From: Pseudooceanicola nanhaiensis DSM 18065
GTDB lineage: Bacteria > Pseudomonadota > Alphaproteobacteria > Rhodobacterales > Rhodobacteraceae
Direction of reading: 5' to 3'
DNA length: 64,000 bases
Assembly (NCBI RefSeq): GCF_000688295.1
Contig: NZ_JHZF01000011.1
Coordinates: 310,001 to 374,000 of the forward strand
Below are positions 25,833-35,664 of the stretch, piece after piece. Below the pieces are notes generated by a model. It worked only from the letters and a program-made list of their open reading frames with translations. It searched no databases and had not been told where the DNA came from. Numbering within the stretch: position 1 is the stretch's first letter; each line of letters begins with the position of its first letter. A program made the translations under genes and the position numbers.

Positions 25833-27074
25833 TCAGGCGCTGGCGGCACTGCGCCGCGTGGCGGCGCCCTCGATCGCTGCGGCCTCGCGCTGCGCCCTGC
25901 GCGCCCGCCGGCGCTGGTCATCCGCCAGCCACGCGGCGAGCAGCATCAGCGCGGCGCCGAGGAGCGGGTAGAGCCAGACGACGGCAGCCGAGGTCGGGTA
26001 GCCGTCCATCAGCACCTGGCCGACGAGCGCCAGCAGCGTCGCGACCGAGAACACCAGGAGCCCCTGCCGTCCGAGCAGGCGGAGCGGTGCGGCCCATGCC
26101 GAACCGCAGGCCCGCGTGACCGAGGGCAGGCAGGAGAGCACGTAGACCAGCGCCGCGACGTGCAGCAGGCGGGGCAGGCTGAGATAGGTCTTGTTGTGCG
26201 TCACGAAGAGGCGCGGGGCCCCGGCCTCACCCATGCGCCACATCTGGTGGTTCATGAAATCGCCGACCGCAGGCACCAGCCGCCAGGCCAGCACGAAGAG
26301 CAGCCAGCCGGCCGCCAGCGCGAAGAGCGGCCGCGAGACCGGCACGAGGCGTTCGTTCAGCCGCAGCCGCAGGCCGATCAGCAGGCCGAGCACGAAGACC
26401 AGCTGCCACGAGAGCGGGTTGAAGAACCATTCGCCGTTGCCGGGGAAGTTGATGATGTTCACCCGCGCGACGCCGGCCGCGAACCAGATGCCGACCGCGA
26501 TCGCGGCCAGCACCATCGGGCGCCAGAGGCCGATCAGGATGGCTGCGGGTGCGAAGATCAGCAGCACGGAATAGGTCGGCAGGATGTTCACGTAGCCGAT
26601 CTGGTGCCCGAGGGTCACGACGCCGAAAAGCACCTCTTCGGGGTTCTCGAAGACCCCGGCCAGGTTGTGCGGCCGGAAGAGCTGCGGCATGCCGAAGAAA
26701 TCGGCGCCACCGGCGAAGATCGCGACCGCCCAGAAGGTCAGGAAGATGTGGACGAGGTAGAGCGTCCAGGACCGTTTCCAGACCGGCGCCACGGCGGGCC
26801 AGAAGCCGTTCGCGCTCCGCGCCTCGGGCAGGAAGCGGCCCGAATAGGCAAGGCCGGCGGCCACGCCCGACATGACGAAGAAGCCCTCGGCCGCGTCCGA
26901 GAAGCCCCAGTTCCGCAGGGTGCCGTGTTCGTAGGGATTGCCCGGCATGTGGTCGATGAAGATCATCAGCAGCGCCAGCCCGCGGAAGGCGTCGATCCGG
27001 GGATCGCGCGGCCGCCGGAGCGGCTGCTTGGTGCCCTTCGGGAAGGACAGGAGCTTGGCGTCAGGCTGCGACAT
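25833..27074 (-). CDS. opgC: OpgC: periplasmic glucan succinyl-modification acyltransferase
   Basis: A 413-residue multi-pass membrane protein of the OpgC family (acyltransferase-3-like). The N-terminus has the family block DPRIDAFRGLALLMIFIDHMPGN. Around ten helices follow, with loops HNKTYLSLPRLLH and GDFMNHQMWR. In R. sphaeroides OpgC adds succinyl groups to osmoregulated periplasmic glucans. ATG 27074 lies 14 bp inside the end of opgH, so the two are translationally coupled. It is the last modification step of the operon. Confidence 0.92.
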   Translation of the reverse strand: MSQPDAKLLSFPKGTKQPLRRPRDPRIDAFRGLALLMIFIDHMPGNPYEHGTLRNWGFSDAAEGFFVMSGVAAGLAYSGRFLPEARSANGFWPAVAPVWKRSWTLYLVHIFLTFWAVAIFAGGADFFGMPQLFRPHNLAGVFENPEEVLFGVVTLGHQIGYVNILPTYSVLLIFAPAAILIGLWRPMVLAAIAVGIWFAAGVARVNIINFPGNGEWFFNPLSWQLVFVLGLLIGLRLRLNERLVPVSRPLFALAAGWLLFVLAWRLVPAVGDFMNHQMWRMGEAGAPRLFVTHNKTYLSLPRLLHVAALVYVLSCLPSVTRACGSAWAAPLRLLGRQGLLVFSVATLLALVGQVLMDGYPTSAAVVWLYPLLGAALMLLAAWLADDQRRRARRAQREAAAIEGAATRRSAASA

Positions 27075-28833
27075 CGCGGGCCTCTCCTTGATCGGCGGTC
27101 GCGGGGGCGGTCCAGCGGTCGCGCACGGCACGGTAGGCCGCGACGACCTCGGGGCGGGCGCCTTCCTCGGGCACCCGGAAGAAGGCGAGCCCCGTCGGCT
27201 GCGAACTGGCCGCGATGATGAGCGGCGCCAGCATCATCGGCAGGCACACGGGCAGCAGCCACGGCGCGAGCGCGGGCGCGAACCAGAGCGTGGCGCCGAA
27301 GGTCACGACGCCGGTTACCGTCAGCCAGAGCCCCGCCCGCAGCGACTGGCCGAGCGTCAGCCGCCCTTCGCCGCGCGCGTTGGCAGGCCAGCCGCCGTCC
27401 TGTCCGGCGAGGACCTGCAGCACGGCGCGGCTCTGGTAGAGCATCATGATCGGGGCGAGGATCGAGGTCAGGATGATCTCGGTCACGACCGAGGCGAGCG
27501 CGCCGAAGACGCCGCCGAAGCCGCGCGCCCGTCCGGTCAGGGCCGCCTCGGCGAGGATGGCGAACTTGGGCAGGATCAGGAGCCCCACGATCCCGAGCGC
27601 CAGCGCCGTCAGCTCGCGGGTCCGGTCGTCGGGGAAGACGGGGAAGAGCTGATAGGCGTCGGGGAAATAATCGGGCTCGGTGATCGTGACCGCCGCCACG
27701 ACGGAGGCGACGAGGAAGCCCGCCCAGAGCAGCGAGACGAGGTAGGCGAAGATGCCCTGCAGGAAGACGAAGCGGCTCCACGGGGCGAGGCCCGGCGCGA
27801 AGAGGAGCCGGGCGTGCTGCAGGTTGCCCTGGCACCAGCGGCGATCGCGCTTGGCGAAGGCGAGCACGTTTTCCGGGCCTTCCTCGTAGGAGCCCTCGAT
27901 CGTGCCGTCGACCTCGACTTTCCAGCCGTTCCGGGCCAGAAGCGCCGCCTCGACGTAATCGTGGCTCAGGATGTGGCCGCCGAAGGGCGCGCGGCCCTTC
28001 AGCTCGGGCAGGGCGCAGCTCTGCGCGAAGGCGCGCACGCGCACGATGGCGTTGTGGCCCCAGAACGGGCCGGTGACGCCCTGCATCCGGGCCAGCCCGC
28101 GGGTGAAGACGGGTCCGTGGAAGGCGGCCGAGAACTGCATCGCGCGACCGAAGAACGACCGCGCGGCCACGATCCGGGGCAGGGTCTGGAGCAGCCCGAG
28201 CTCGGGGTCGGCCTGCATCCTCGCGATCATGGTGCGGATCGCGGCGCCTTCCATCAGGCTGTCCGCATCGAGGATCACGGCAAGGTCGTAGGCCGCGCCC
28301 GAAGTGCGGAAGAACTCCTCGACGTTGCCGGCCTTGCGGCCCCGGTTGTCCTCCCGGCGGCGATAGAAGATGCGGCCCGTCCCGCCGGTGGTCTCCAGCA
28401 GGCGCACGAAGGCGTCGCGCTCGCGCTTGGCGGCCAGCGCGTCGCGCGTGTCGGAGAGGATGGCGAAATCGGCCTCCACCCCCGCGGCCTGCACCGAGGC
28501 GTCCATCGCGGCGATCCGGGCGAAGGTCTCGACCGGGTCCTCGTTGCAGATCGGCACGAGGATCACGCTGCGCGGCTGCGGCAGCACCATCTCGGGCGGC
28601 GCGCGGCGCCGCGCGGGGGGCAGGCCGGTGAAGGCCAGCGCCGCACCCCATGCCAGCCAGGCGGTCGTCACGAAGATCAGGCTGCTCCGGACGAGGTCCA
28701 TCGTGTCGAACCCGTCGAGGATCACCGCTTCGGCCAGCAGCCCCGCGGCAAGGCCCGCGGCCAGCACGGCGCAGACCAGCGCGATGGCGCGCAGGCGGCG
28801 TGTGGCAGCGGTCGGGGCGGGGCGGGCGGACAT
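27061..28833 (-). CDS. opgH: OpgH: glucan glucosyltransferase (family GT2), short form
   Basis: A 590-residue inner-membrane processive glucosyltransferase that builds the beta-glucan backbone from UDP-glucose. It has two N-terminal helices, then the GT2 domain: VPICNEDP, a DAD motif in VILDADSLMEG, SHDYVEAAL (the acidic base) and the RRWCQGN (R/QxxRW) motif. C-terminal helices follow. E. coli OpgH has about 847 residues; this one lacks the long cytoplasmic N-terminal extension. The small opgI gene directly upstream (4 bp gap) may supply part of it. It is coupled to opgC downstream. Confidence 0.93.
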   Translation of the reverse strand: MSARPAPTAATRRLRAIALVCAVLAAGLAAGLLAEAVILDGFDTMDLVRSSLIFVTTAWLAWGAALAFTGLPPARRRAPPEMVLPQPRSVILVPICNEDPVETFARIAAMDASVQAAGVEADFAILSDTRDALAAKRERDAFVRLLETTGGTGRIFYRRREDNRGRKAGNVEEFFRTSGAAYDLAVILDADSLMEGAAIRTMIARMQADPELGLLQTLPRIVAARSFFGRAMQFSAAFHGPVFTRGLARMQGVTGPFWGHNAIVRVRAFAQSCALPELKGRAPFGGHILSHDYVEAALLARNGWKVEVDGTIEGSYEEGPENVLAFAKRDRRWCQGNLQHARLLFAPGLAPWSRFVFLQGIFAYLVSLLWAGFLVASVVAAVTITEPDYFPDAYQLFPVFPDDRTRELTALALGIVGLLILPKFAILAEAALTGRARGFGGVFGALASVVTEIILTSILAPIMMLYQSRAVLQVLAGQDGGWPANARGEGRLTLGQSLRAGLWLTVTGVVTFGATLWFAPALAPWLLPVCLPMMLAPLIIAASSQPTGLAFFRVPEEGARPEVVAAYRAVRDRWTAPATADQGEARDVAA

Positions 28834-28837
28834 GGCC

Positions 28838-29005
28838 TCAGCCGCGCAGGGGCGTGAAGATCAGGCGGAAGAGGGTCGCGAGGACCCCTTCCGCGGCGCG
28901 TTCGCGCTCGAGCGCCTGCCGCGGCATCGCCAGCGGCGCCTCGGGCGGCAGCCACGCATCCGCCTCGGTCGAGGCCGCGGCGGGAGAGGATTGGACAGTG
29001 CTCAT
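28838..29005 (-). CDS. opgI: OpgI: 55-residue protein between opgG and opgH
   Basis: A short ORF of 55 codons. Its ATG overlaps the opgG stop (ATGA) and its stop is 4 bp before opgH. It reads MSTVQSSPAAAS..., then WLPPEAPLAMPRQALERER, then a hydrophobic tail VLATLFRLIFTPLRG. Gene order opgG-opgI-opgH-opgC is the one reported for R. sphaeroides, where opgI is a small gene of unknown role. From memory, the LPPEAPLAMP block resembles the extreme N-terminus of longer OpgH proteins, so OpgI may be a detached OpgH segment. The tight overlaps on both sides make it a real gene. Confidence 0.82.
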   Translation of the reverse strand: MSTVQSSPAAASTEADAWLPPEAPLAMPRQALERERAAEGVLATLFRLIFTPLRG

Positions 29006-30615
29006 TCCTTGACCCATTGATAGACCCAGGTTTCCGTCAGCACCCGGCCGTAGCCGGTCAGCAGCGCCTTGAGTTCGACGGTCGCGCCCGCTTCGCCGCG
29101 GGCCTCGATCACCAGCCGCCAGACATCCGTGCCCGGCACGCGGGACAGGACCTTCTCGACGATCTCGCCTCGGGAGGCGCTCACTTCCGGCGTAACCTCG
29201 CCTTCCGCGGGAAGTTCCGCCAGCAGGCCGCCTTCGAAGTCGATCACGAATTTTCGCGTGTCGGTCTTGTCCTTGACCCCGGAAACGCCGCCTTTTCCGG
29301 CGCGCGTGCGCACGACGTGGGCATGTTGCGAAGACCCGTCACCCTGCGGCGCCGCGCCCCAGTGCTGGCGATACGAGATCTCGAGCTGGTCGCCCGCGCG
29401 GGCTGGCTTCTCGGGGATCCAGTAGGCCACGATGTTGTCGTTGCCTTCCAGATCCGAGGGGATCTCCATCAGCCGCACGATGCCGCGGCCCCACTGGCCG
29501 ATCGGTTCGATCATCAGCGAGGGGCGCGTCTCGTAGCGGGCCTGCGCGTCGAGGTAGTTCTCGAAATCGCGCTCGCGCTGGACGAGCCCGAAGGAGACCG
29601 GGTTCTCGGCCGAGAAATACGACCCCGCCAGCCGCGGCGGGTTGTTGAGCGGACGGAAGAAGGTCTCGCCCGAGGCCATGTTGACCACCAGCGCCTCGCT
29701 GTCATGGACGGCGGGGCGGTAATCGTCGAACGGGCCCTGATCGGCGCCGCCGAAAAGGAACATCGAGGTCAGCGGCGCGATGCCGAGCTGTTCGATGTCG
29801 CTGCGGAAGAAGAGCCGTGCGGTCACGTCCACGGTGGTCGTCTCGCCGGGGTTCAGCACGAAGCGATAGGCGCCGGTCAGGCTCTCGCTGCGCAGGGCGG
29901 CGTAGATCGTCACCGTCTCGGATCCGGGGGCGGGACGTTCGAGCCAGAAGTCGGTGAAGACGGGGAATTCCTCGCCGTCGGGCTGGCCGGTGTTGACCGA
30001 GAGGCCGCGGGCCGACAGCCCGTAATGGGTGTCGCGGCCGAGCGCGCGGAAGTAGCTTGCGCCGAGGAAGGCCGCCACCTCGTCGTGGCGGTCGGCGCGG
30101 TTCAGCGGCGCGAGCACGCGGAAGCCCGCGACGCCCGGCAGGTCGAAATCCTCGGGGATCTCCTGCTCGAGCCCGTGATATTCGAAATCGGCCGTCGAGA
30201 AGCTCATCCCGTGCGCCTTGCCATCCTCGACCTCGTGCAGGTGCACCGGCTCCTTGAAGAGCCATCCGAGGTGGAAGGCGTTGACGCGGAAGCCGCCCTC
30301 GCCGGTGTCGGCCCAGCGGGTGCGGTCACGGTCGAAGGCGATGCGCTGGTAGCCGTCGTAATCGAGCTCGGCGAGGAAGCCGCCGACCTGTTCCGGCGTC
30401 TTCGGCTCGCCCTTGCTGGCGGCAAGCATCCACTCGCTCAGGATGTCGAAGGAAAACGCCTCGCCTTCCGGCGCGGTCGGCGCGGCGGCGTCCTGGGCGA
30501 ACAGACGGGCGGGCGAAAGAAGCATGGGCAGCGTCAGGGACCCGCCGAGACCACCGAGGAAGGCACGGCGGTGCGGCGGGCGCGGGGAGCGCACGGGGTC
30601 GTGGGCTTTAGGCAA
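29002..30615 (-). CDS. opgG: OpgG/OpgD: periplasmic glucan biosynthesis protein
   Basis: A 537-residue periplasmic protein required for osmoregulated glucan synthesis, probably acting on branching or export of the nascent chain. The N-terminus has a twin-arginine signal (HRRAFLGGLGG, hydrophobic run, FAQDA), as in E. coli OpgD. The family core follows (FSFDILSEWMLAASKGEP, YDGYQRIAFD, EDGKAHGMSFSTADF). I place the start at TTG 30615 because AGGAG lies six bases upstream and the Tat motif is then well placed; the ATG at 30672 lies next to a palindrome and has no ribosome site. It is the first gene of the opgGIHC operon. Confidence 0.9.
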   Translation of the reverse strand: MPKAHDPVRSPRPPHRRAFLGGLGGSLTLPMLLSPARLFAQDAAAPTAPEGEAFSFDILSEWMLAASKGEPKTPEQVGGFLAELDYDGYQRIAFDRDRTRWADTGEGGFRVNAFHLGWLFKEPVHLHEVEDGKAHGMSFSTADFEYHGLEQEIPEDFDLPGVAGFRVLAPLNRADRHDEVAAFLGASYFRALGRDTHYGLSARGLSVNTGQPDGEEFPVFTDFWLERPAPGSETVTIYAALRSESLTGAYRFVLNPGETTTVDVTARLFFRSDIEQLGIAPLTSMFLFGGADQGPFDDYRPAVHDSEALVVNMASGETFFRPLNNPPRLAGSYFSAENPVSFGLVQRERDFENYLDAQARYETRPSLMIEPIGQWGRGIVRLMEIPSDLEGNDNIVAYWIPEKPARAGDQLEISYRQHWGAAPQGDGSSQHAHVVRTRAGKGGVSGVKDKTDTRKFVIDFEGGLLAELPAEGEVTPEVSASRGEIVEKVLSRVPGTDVWRLVIEARGEAGATVELKALLTGYGRVLTETWVYQWVKE

Positions 30616-30672
30616 GTGAGTCTCCTGTCCGAAACTGGACAAGAGATGTGATTGCCGCGATGCGGAAATCAA

Positions 30673-30704
30673 TGCTGCACGTGCAGCAAGGGCGAGCGCT
30701 CGCC
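30673..30704. promoter_or_regulatory. Two adjacent perfect palindromes upstream of opgG
   Basis: TGCTGCACGTGCAGCA (30673-30688) and GGCGAGCGCTCGCC (30691-30704) are perfect dyads separated by two bases, 58-90 bp upstream of the TTG start. An 8-base homopolymer (A on the plus strand) abuts the second. They look like operator sites for a regulator of the glucan operon; no candidate regulator is adjacent. Confidence 0.45.
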
Positions 30705-30747
30705 AAAAAAAATCGTTTGATAGGCGGTGTTTCGCCCAAAGATCTGA

Positions 30748-30811
30748 CGGAGGGCGCGAACCGGCGGAACCCGAAGGCTCCGCCGGGGATTGGTCAGGGT
30801 TTGGCCCTCCG
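30748..30811 (-). terminator. Structured terminator-like region after the RND pump gene
   Basis: An inner hairpin (arms 30761-30768 and 30779-30786, CCGGCGGA with complement, CGAA loop) lies within an outer pair (CGGAGGGC at 30748 with its complement ending 30811). It lies 10 bp beyond the RND pump stop and before the opg promoter region. No U-run follows, so termination strength is uncertain. Confidence 0.45.
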
Positions 30812-30820
30812 CGGGCCGGT

Positions 30821-33800
30821 TCAGGCGTGGGTCTCGTCGGGCGCCTTGGGCAGCAGGGGCCGGACCAGCCTCAGGAAGCCGTCCACGTAGGTCAGCAGCA
30901 CCGGCACCACCACCAGCGTCAGCAGCGAGGACGAGATCAGCCCGCCGATCACCGCGTGGGCCATCGGCGCGTTCTGCCCCGAACCACCGTGCAGGTTGAG
31001 TGCCAGGGGCAGCATCCCGAAGATCATCGCCAGCGTCGTCATCACGATGGGCCGGAACCGCGTGCCGCCCGCCTCGATCAGCGAATCGTAGAGGTCCATC
31101 CCCGCGCGCCGGTGCTGGTTCGAGTTGTCGACGAGCAGGATCGCGTTCTTCACCACGAGCCCCATCAGCATCACGAAGCCGATGATCGAGAACATGTTGA
31201 GGGTGGAGCCGCCGACCAGCAGCCCGCCCATCACGCCGATCAGGGCGAGGGGGAGGGAGGACATGATCGCGACCGGCTGGACGAAGCTGCCGAACTGCGA
31301 GGCAAGCACGAGGTAGATGAAGACCACCGCCAGCGTCAGGGCGGCCCCGGCCGAGGCGGCGGATTCGGCGATCTGCTCGGCGTCGCCCCCGGTGCCGAGG
31401 TGATAGCCCGGCGGCAGGGCGAGGCTGTCCTTGGCCTCGGTCAGCGCGGGGTCCACGGCGCGGATGTCGACGCCGTCCAGCCCCGCCGTCACGCTGACCG
31501 AGCGTTCGCGGTTCTCGCGGTTTATGACGCCCGGGCCCACCGAATGGGTCACGCTCGCCAGCTGGTCGAGCCGGACGACCCCGGTCCCGTCGGCATTCGC
31601 GGCCACGGGCAGCGAGCCGAAGACGGCCGGATCGTTGCGCGCCGCTTCGGGCAGCCGCAGCACGACGTCGTAGGTCTCGCCGTCGGGGGCGGTCCAGTCC
31701 GACACCGTCTGGCCCTGGATCATCGGCGACAGCGCGTTGCCGACCTGCGCCACGGTCACGCCGAGGTCCGAGGCCGCCTCGCGGTCGACCTGCACCCCGA
31801 TCGTCGGCTGCGGATCGTCGAGCGAGGTGCGCACGTCCACCATCCCCTCGATCTGCGACATCTTCGCGGCAAGATCATCGGCGAGGCGTTCCAGCACGTC
31901 CAGATCCTCGCCGTAGATCTTCACCTCGATCGGCGTGGCGACACCGCCGCCGAAGCCGCCCGAGGCGCCGACGCGGAACTTGGCGCCGGGGATCGCCGCG
32001 AGCGCCTCGCGGATCGGCGCGGCAAGCTGGGTCGGGTTCTGCTCGCGCTCGGTCGGGCCGGTCAGCTTGACGATGATCGCGGCCGAGTTCTCGCCCGAGT
32101 TGGTGCCCGAGTTGACGGTGGCATAGGTGCCCAGCACGTAGGGGAAGCCTTCCAGCGCCGCATCCACCTGCGCGATCTTCTCGGCGGTCCGGGCGAGCGG
32201 CGTGCCGACCGGCATCTCCATGTCGATCTGGACCTCGGAATTGTCCTCTGGCGGGACGAATTCGGCGCCGATGAACGGGAACAGGGCGAGCCCGCCGACA
32301 AAGGCCAGCACGGCGACGAGCAGCGTCGTCTTGCGCCAGTTCAGGCACCAGACGAGCAGGGCGCGATAGCGCCGGCCGACCCAGTCGAAGAACCGTTCGA
32401 ACTGTGCCACGGCACGGCCCAGGGGCCCGCGCTTCGCGTTCTCGTCCGCCGCCGGGTCGTACCAGACCGAGGACATCATCGGGTCGAGCGTGAAGGAGAC
32501 GAAGAGCGAGATCATCACCGCGACCGAGACCGTCACCCCGAACTGCAGGAAGAAGCGGCCGAGGATGCCCTCCATGAAGGCCACGGGCAGGAACACCGCG
32601 ACGACGGAGAGCGTGGTGGCGAGCACCGCGAGGCCGATCTCGTTGGTGCCGTCGAGCGCGGCCTGGTGGTGCGACTTGCCCATCTGGAGATGGCGCATGA
32701 TGTTCTCGCGCACCACGATGGCGTCGTCGATCAGGATGCCGACGGCGAGCGACAGGGCCATCATCGTCATCATGTTGAGCGTGAAGCCGAGGAAGTAGAT
32801 CGCCGCCATGGTGCCGATGATCGAGATCGGCAGCGTGAGCCCGGTGATGACGGTCGAGCGCCACGAGTTGAGGAACAGGAAGACGATGATCGTGGCCAGC
32901 AGCGCGCCCTCGATCAGCATCGACTGCACGGATTCGAAGCTCTCTTCGACCGGCACGGCATTGTCGCGGATGATCTGGAAGGTGATGCCCTCGTAGAGCG
33001 GGTCCTCGCCCAGCTTCACGATCTCCTCGCGGATCGCCTCGGCCACCGCGACGGTGTTGGCGCCCTGCGTCTTGACGATGTCGACCGCCAGCGCCGGCGC
33101 GCCGTCGAGCATGGCGAGGCTGTCCTGTTCGGCAAGCTCGGGGCCGGTCCGGGCGACGTCGCTCAGCCGCACCGGATAGCCGCCGCGGCGCGCGACGATG
33201 ATGTCGTCGAAGGCGCGCACTTCCTTCAGGCGCCCCTCGACCTGCACCGATTGCTTGGCGCCGCCCTCGGTCACCGAGCCGGCGGGCAGGTCGGTGTTCT
33301 CGCTGGCCAGCGCCTGCGCGATCTCGGGCGCGCCGATGCCGAGCGCGGCCATGCGGTTCGGGTCCAGCAGAACATGGATCTCGCGCGGGATGCCGCCCAC
33401 GACAGAGGCGCGGCCGACGCCGGTGATGTTCGACAGGCGCGTGGCCAGCTGGTCCTCGGCCAGCGCGGTCAGCGTGCCGGCGTCGTAGCGGTCCGAGACG
33501 ACCGCAACCGACATGACGGGCAGCTCCGATGGGTCGAACCGCAGGATCTGCGGGTCTTCGGCATTGTCCGGCAGCGTGCCCGAGATCTGCGCGATCCGGT
33601 CGCGCACATCCTGCGCGGCGACCGAGCTGTCGACCTCGAGATCGAACTGGATCAGCACCATGGAGGAGCCGGTCTGCGCCGTCGAGGTGATCGTGTCGAT
33701 GCCGGACAGGGTCGATATCCCGTCCTCGATCGGCTTGATGATGTCGGCCTCCACCGCCTCGGGCGTCGCCCCGGGGTAGGAGGTGACGACGGCCACGACC

Positions 33801-33928
33801 GGGAAGTCCACGTCGGGCAGCTGCTCGACCGGCAGGCGGGTGTAGGAGAACAGGCCGATCACGAAGATCGCCACCATCATCATCGTGGCGAAGACCGGCT
33901 GGCTGACGGAGATGCGGGTGAGGATCAT
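30821..33928 (-). CDS. RND efflux pump inner-membrane subunit (AcrB/HAE-1 type)
   Basis: A 1035-residue proton-driven multidrug-type exporter with the standard 12-helix RND plan and two large periplasmic domains. The N-terminal block is [16 protein letters not shown]4 carries the proton-relay pair in [13 protein letters not shown]. The second half has [14 protein letters not shown] and [13 protein letters not shown], with the TM10 Lys. Length matches AcrB (about 1049). It is encoded 4 bp after its membrane fusion protein, behind a GbsR/MarR regulator. No outer-membrane channel gene is nearby, so it probably shares a TolC-like partner encoded elsewhere. Substrates unknown. Confidence 0.93.
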   Translation of the reverse strand: MILTRISVSQPVFATMMMVAIFVIGLFSYTRLPVEQLPDVDFPVVAVVTSYPGATPEAVEADIIKPIEDGISTLSGIDTITSTAQTGSSMVLIQFDLEVDSSVAAQDVRDRIAQISGTLPDNAEDPQILRFDPSELPVMSVAVVSDRYDAGTLTALAEDQLATRLSNITGVGRASVVGGIPREIHVLLDPNRMAALGIGAPEIAQALASENTDLPAGSVTEGGAKQSVQVEGRLKEVRAFDDIIVARRGGYPVRLSDVARTGPELAEQDSLAMLDGAPALAVDIVKTQGANTVAVAEAIREEIVKLGEDPLYEGITFQIIRDNAVPVEESFESVQSMLIEGALLATIIVFLFLNSWRSTVITGLTLPISIIGTMAAIYFLGFTLNMMTMMALSLAVGILIDDAIVVRENIMRHLQMGKSHHQAALDGTNEIGLAVLATTLSVVAVFLPVAFMEGILGRFFLQFGVTVSVAVMISLFVSFTLDPMMSSVWYDPAADENAKRGPLGRAVAQFERFFDWVGRRYRALLVWCLNWRKTTLLVAVLAFVGGLALFPFIGAEFVPPEDNSEVQIDMEMPVGTPLARTAEKIAQVDAALEGFPYVLGTYATVNSGTNSGENSAAIIVKLTGPTEREQNPTQLAAPIREALAAIPGAKFRVGASGGFGGGVATPIEVKIYGEDLDVLERLADDLAAKMSQIEGMVDVRTSLDDPQPTIGVQVDREAASDLGVTVAQVGNALSPMIQGQTVSDWTAPDGETYDVVLRLPEAARNDPAVFGSLPVAANADGTGVVRLDQLASVTHSVGPGVINRENRERSVSVTAGLDGVDIRAVDPALTEAKDSLALPPGYHLGTGGDAEQIAESAASAGAALTLAVVFIYLVLASQFGSFVQPVAIMSSLPLALIGVMGGLLVGGSTLNMFSIIGFVMLMGLVVKNAILLVDNSNQHRRAGMDLYDSLIEAGGTRFRPIVMTTLAMIFGMLPLALNLHGGSGQNAPMAHAVIGGLISSSLLTLVVVPVLLTYVDGFLRLVRPLLPKAPDETHA

Positions 33929-33932
33929 CGGC

Positions 33933-35159
33933 CTAGTTCCCGATCACGGTGATGGTCGTGCCGGGGTCGAGCCGCTCGAGCGCGCTGGCGACGATCACGT
34001 CGCCCGCGGCGAGGCCCGAGGTCACCTGATAGACTTGGCCGCCGTCCCAGGTCCGCGCCAACTCGACCGGCTGGCGGACGACCTGATCGCCCTCGACCTT
34101 CAGCACGTATTGCCCCTCGTCATCCTCGCGCAGGGCCGCGACGGGGATGCCGATCGCGTCCTCTGCCGCGTCGAGGATCAGCACGCCCGAGGCGAACATG
34201 CCGCCGCGCAGGGTGCTGTTGGAATTCTCGACCGTCGCGTAGATCGGCAGCATCCGCGTTCCGGCCTTCGCCACCGGCGAGACGCGGTCCACGGTGCCGG
34301 TGAAGACCTGATCGCCCAGCCCGTCGACCGAAACCTCGCCGGTCTGCCCGACCCTGATCCGCGGCGCGTAGATCACCGGGACCACCCCCTCGAGCGTCAG
34401 CGACGACAGGTCCACGATGGTCATCAGCGGCGTGCCGGGGCTGACGTAGGTGCCCGGATCGACCGCGCGTTCCGACACGGTGCCGGCAAAGGGCGCGGTG
34501 ATCGTCGCCTTCTCGAGCGATTGCTCGGCATTCGCGACCTGCCGTTCCTGAACGGCGAGATTGGCCTCGAGCTGCCGCACCTGCGCCGCCTGGCTGTCGA
34601 GGGTCGAGACGCTGGCGACGCCCCGGTTCACCAGGCTCTGCGTGCGTTCGTATTCCGATTGCGCCAGTTCGAGCTGGGCGCGCGTGGCCTCGGCACTGGC
34701 GCGCTGCTGCTCGAGCTGGTTGGTCAGCGTCTCGATGTCGATCCTGACCAGCACCTGCCCCTGCTCGACGGGATCGCCGGGCTGGAGCGTGACCTCGTCC
34801 ACCCGGCCCGCGACCTCGGCCGGGATCTCGAGCTTGTTGGCCGGATCGAGCGAGCCGGTGATCCGCGTCGTCTCGCGCAATTCCCCGGCCTCGACTTCGT
34901 GGAGCTCGGTCGACAGGACCTGCATCACGACCTCGCGTGCCTCCGCGGGCTCGGCCGGCGCGGCGGTCTCGGGATCGGCGCCGGTCAGCGCGTCCTCGCG
35001 GCCGAGCACGAGGTAGGCGGCCACCGCGGCGACCGCCACCAGGATCAGCAGCGGGGCCAGCCAGCGCCGCCGCTTGCGATAGGGCGGGGCCGCGCCGGAG
35101 GCCTCGTCGGCGCCCGCGGCGCGCTGCGCCCATTTCGGTTTCCGGGGATCGTTCGTCAT
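33933..35159 (-). CDS. RND efflux membrane fusion protein
   Basis: A 408-residue periplasmic adaptor. It is anchored by one N-terminal helix (WLAPLLILVAVAAVAAYLVL, about residues 30-50), not by a lipobox. A biotinyl-lipoyl-like half-motif (EIPAEVAGRVDEVTLQPGD) follows. A coiled-coil hairpin runs over about residues 155-225 (LEQQRASAEATRAQLELAQ...). The second lipoyl half is ATITAPFAGTVSER, followed by beta-barrel and membrane-proximal domains. ATG 35159 (MTNDPRKPKW) is chosen; longer in-frame readings overlap the regulator gene. It sits 13 bp after the regulator and 4 bp before the pump. Confidence 0.9.
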   Translation of the reverse strand: MTNDPRKPKWAQRAAGADEASGAAPPYRKRRRWLAPLLILVAVAAVAAYLVLGREDALTGADPETAAPAEPAEAREVVMQVLSTELHEVEAGELRETTRITGSLDPANKLEIPAEVAGRVDEVTLQPGDPVEQGQVLVRIDIETLTNQLEQQRASAEATRAQLELAQSEYERTQSLVNRGVASVSTLDSQAAQVRQLEANLAVQERQVANAEQSLEKATITAPFAGTVSERAVDPGTYVSPGTPLMTIVDLSSLTLEGVVPVIYAPRIRVGQTGEVSVDGLGDQVFTGTVDRVSPVAKAGTRMLPIYATVENSNSTLRGGMFASGVLILDAAEDAIGIPVAALREDDEGQYVLKVEGDQVVRQPVELARTWDGGQVYQVTSGLAAGDVIVASALERLDPGTTITVIGN

Positions 35160-35172
35160 CCGTGTGCCGCTC

Positions 35173-35643
35173 TCAGTTTGTCTCGGGGGAGGGGTCGGCC
35201 ATGGCGGTGAGCCGGGCGGACCATGCATCGAGGAACTCTGCCGAATCGTCGTAGAAGGCCGCGAACCGCGCGATCTTGGCACGTTTCGCTTCCTCTTCGG
35301 GCGGGAATGTCCTGGCGACGCCCTGCACCGCGCGGGCGTGTTCGCGGAACCGCTCCGCCAGCGCGGGCAGCACGCGGCTCTGCGGATCGGGGTCGGCCTC
35401 CCAGAAATCCTGCCGTCCGCCGCCCCGCGTCTTCGAGGCCATGCCGCGCCGTTCCAGCAGGCGCGTGTTGGTCGAGGCGGAGGCCTTCGAGATCCCGAGC
35501 CGCCCGGCGATCTCGGCCAGGCTCATCGGCCGGTCGGACATCAGCAGCAGCGCGAGGATCATCCCCGCAATGCGCGGCGCGCCCTCGGACTGGTAGATCA
35601 GGCCGAGGGTCTCGATGAAGCGGTCGGTGGGCGTTTCGGACAT
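35173..35643 (-). CDS. GbsR/MarR-family transcriptional regulator of the RND operon
   Basis: A 156-residue winged-helix regulator. Residues about 10-75 contain the DNA-binding part (FIETLGLIYQSEGAPRIAGMIL, LAEIAGRLGISKASASTNTRLL, then the wing with RGGGRQDFWE). The rest is a helical dimerisation part. It is the first gene of the regulator-adaptor-pump operon and probably autoregulates it through the perfect palindrome 22-41 bp upstream of its ATG. MarR-type repressors of pumps usually release on binding a pump substrate. Confidence 0.88.
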   Translation of the reverse strand: MSETPTDRFIETLGLIYQSEGAPRIAGMILALLLMSDRPMSLAEIAGRLGISKASASTNTRLLERRGMASKTRGGGRQDFWEADPDPQSRVLPALAERFREHARAVQGVARTFPPEEEAKRAKIARFAAFYDDSAEFLDAWSARLTAMADPSPETN

Positions 35644-35664
35644 GCAGGGGCCTTGGGTCGTTTC

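Noticed and set aside
30691-30716. GC palindrome next to an 8-base A/T run as a rho-independent terminator
   Set aside because: On the plus strand the stem is followed by A, and on the minus strand the T-run precedes the stem, so the order is wrong for termination in either direction; there is also no loop.
30827-33952. A 1041-codon plus-strand frame opposite the first RND pump
   Set aside because: Exact shadow of a clear RND gene; the translation is low-complexity and charged with no recognisable domain.
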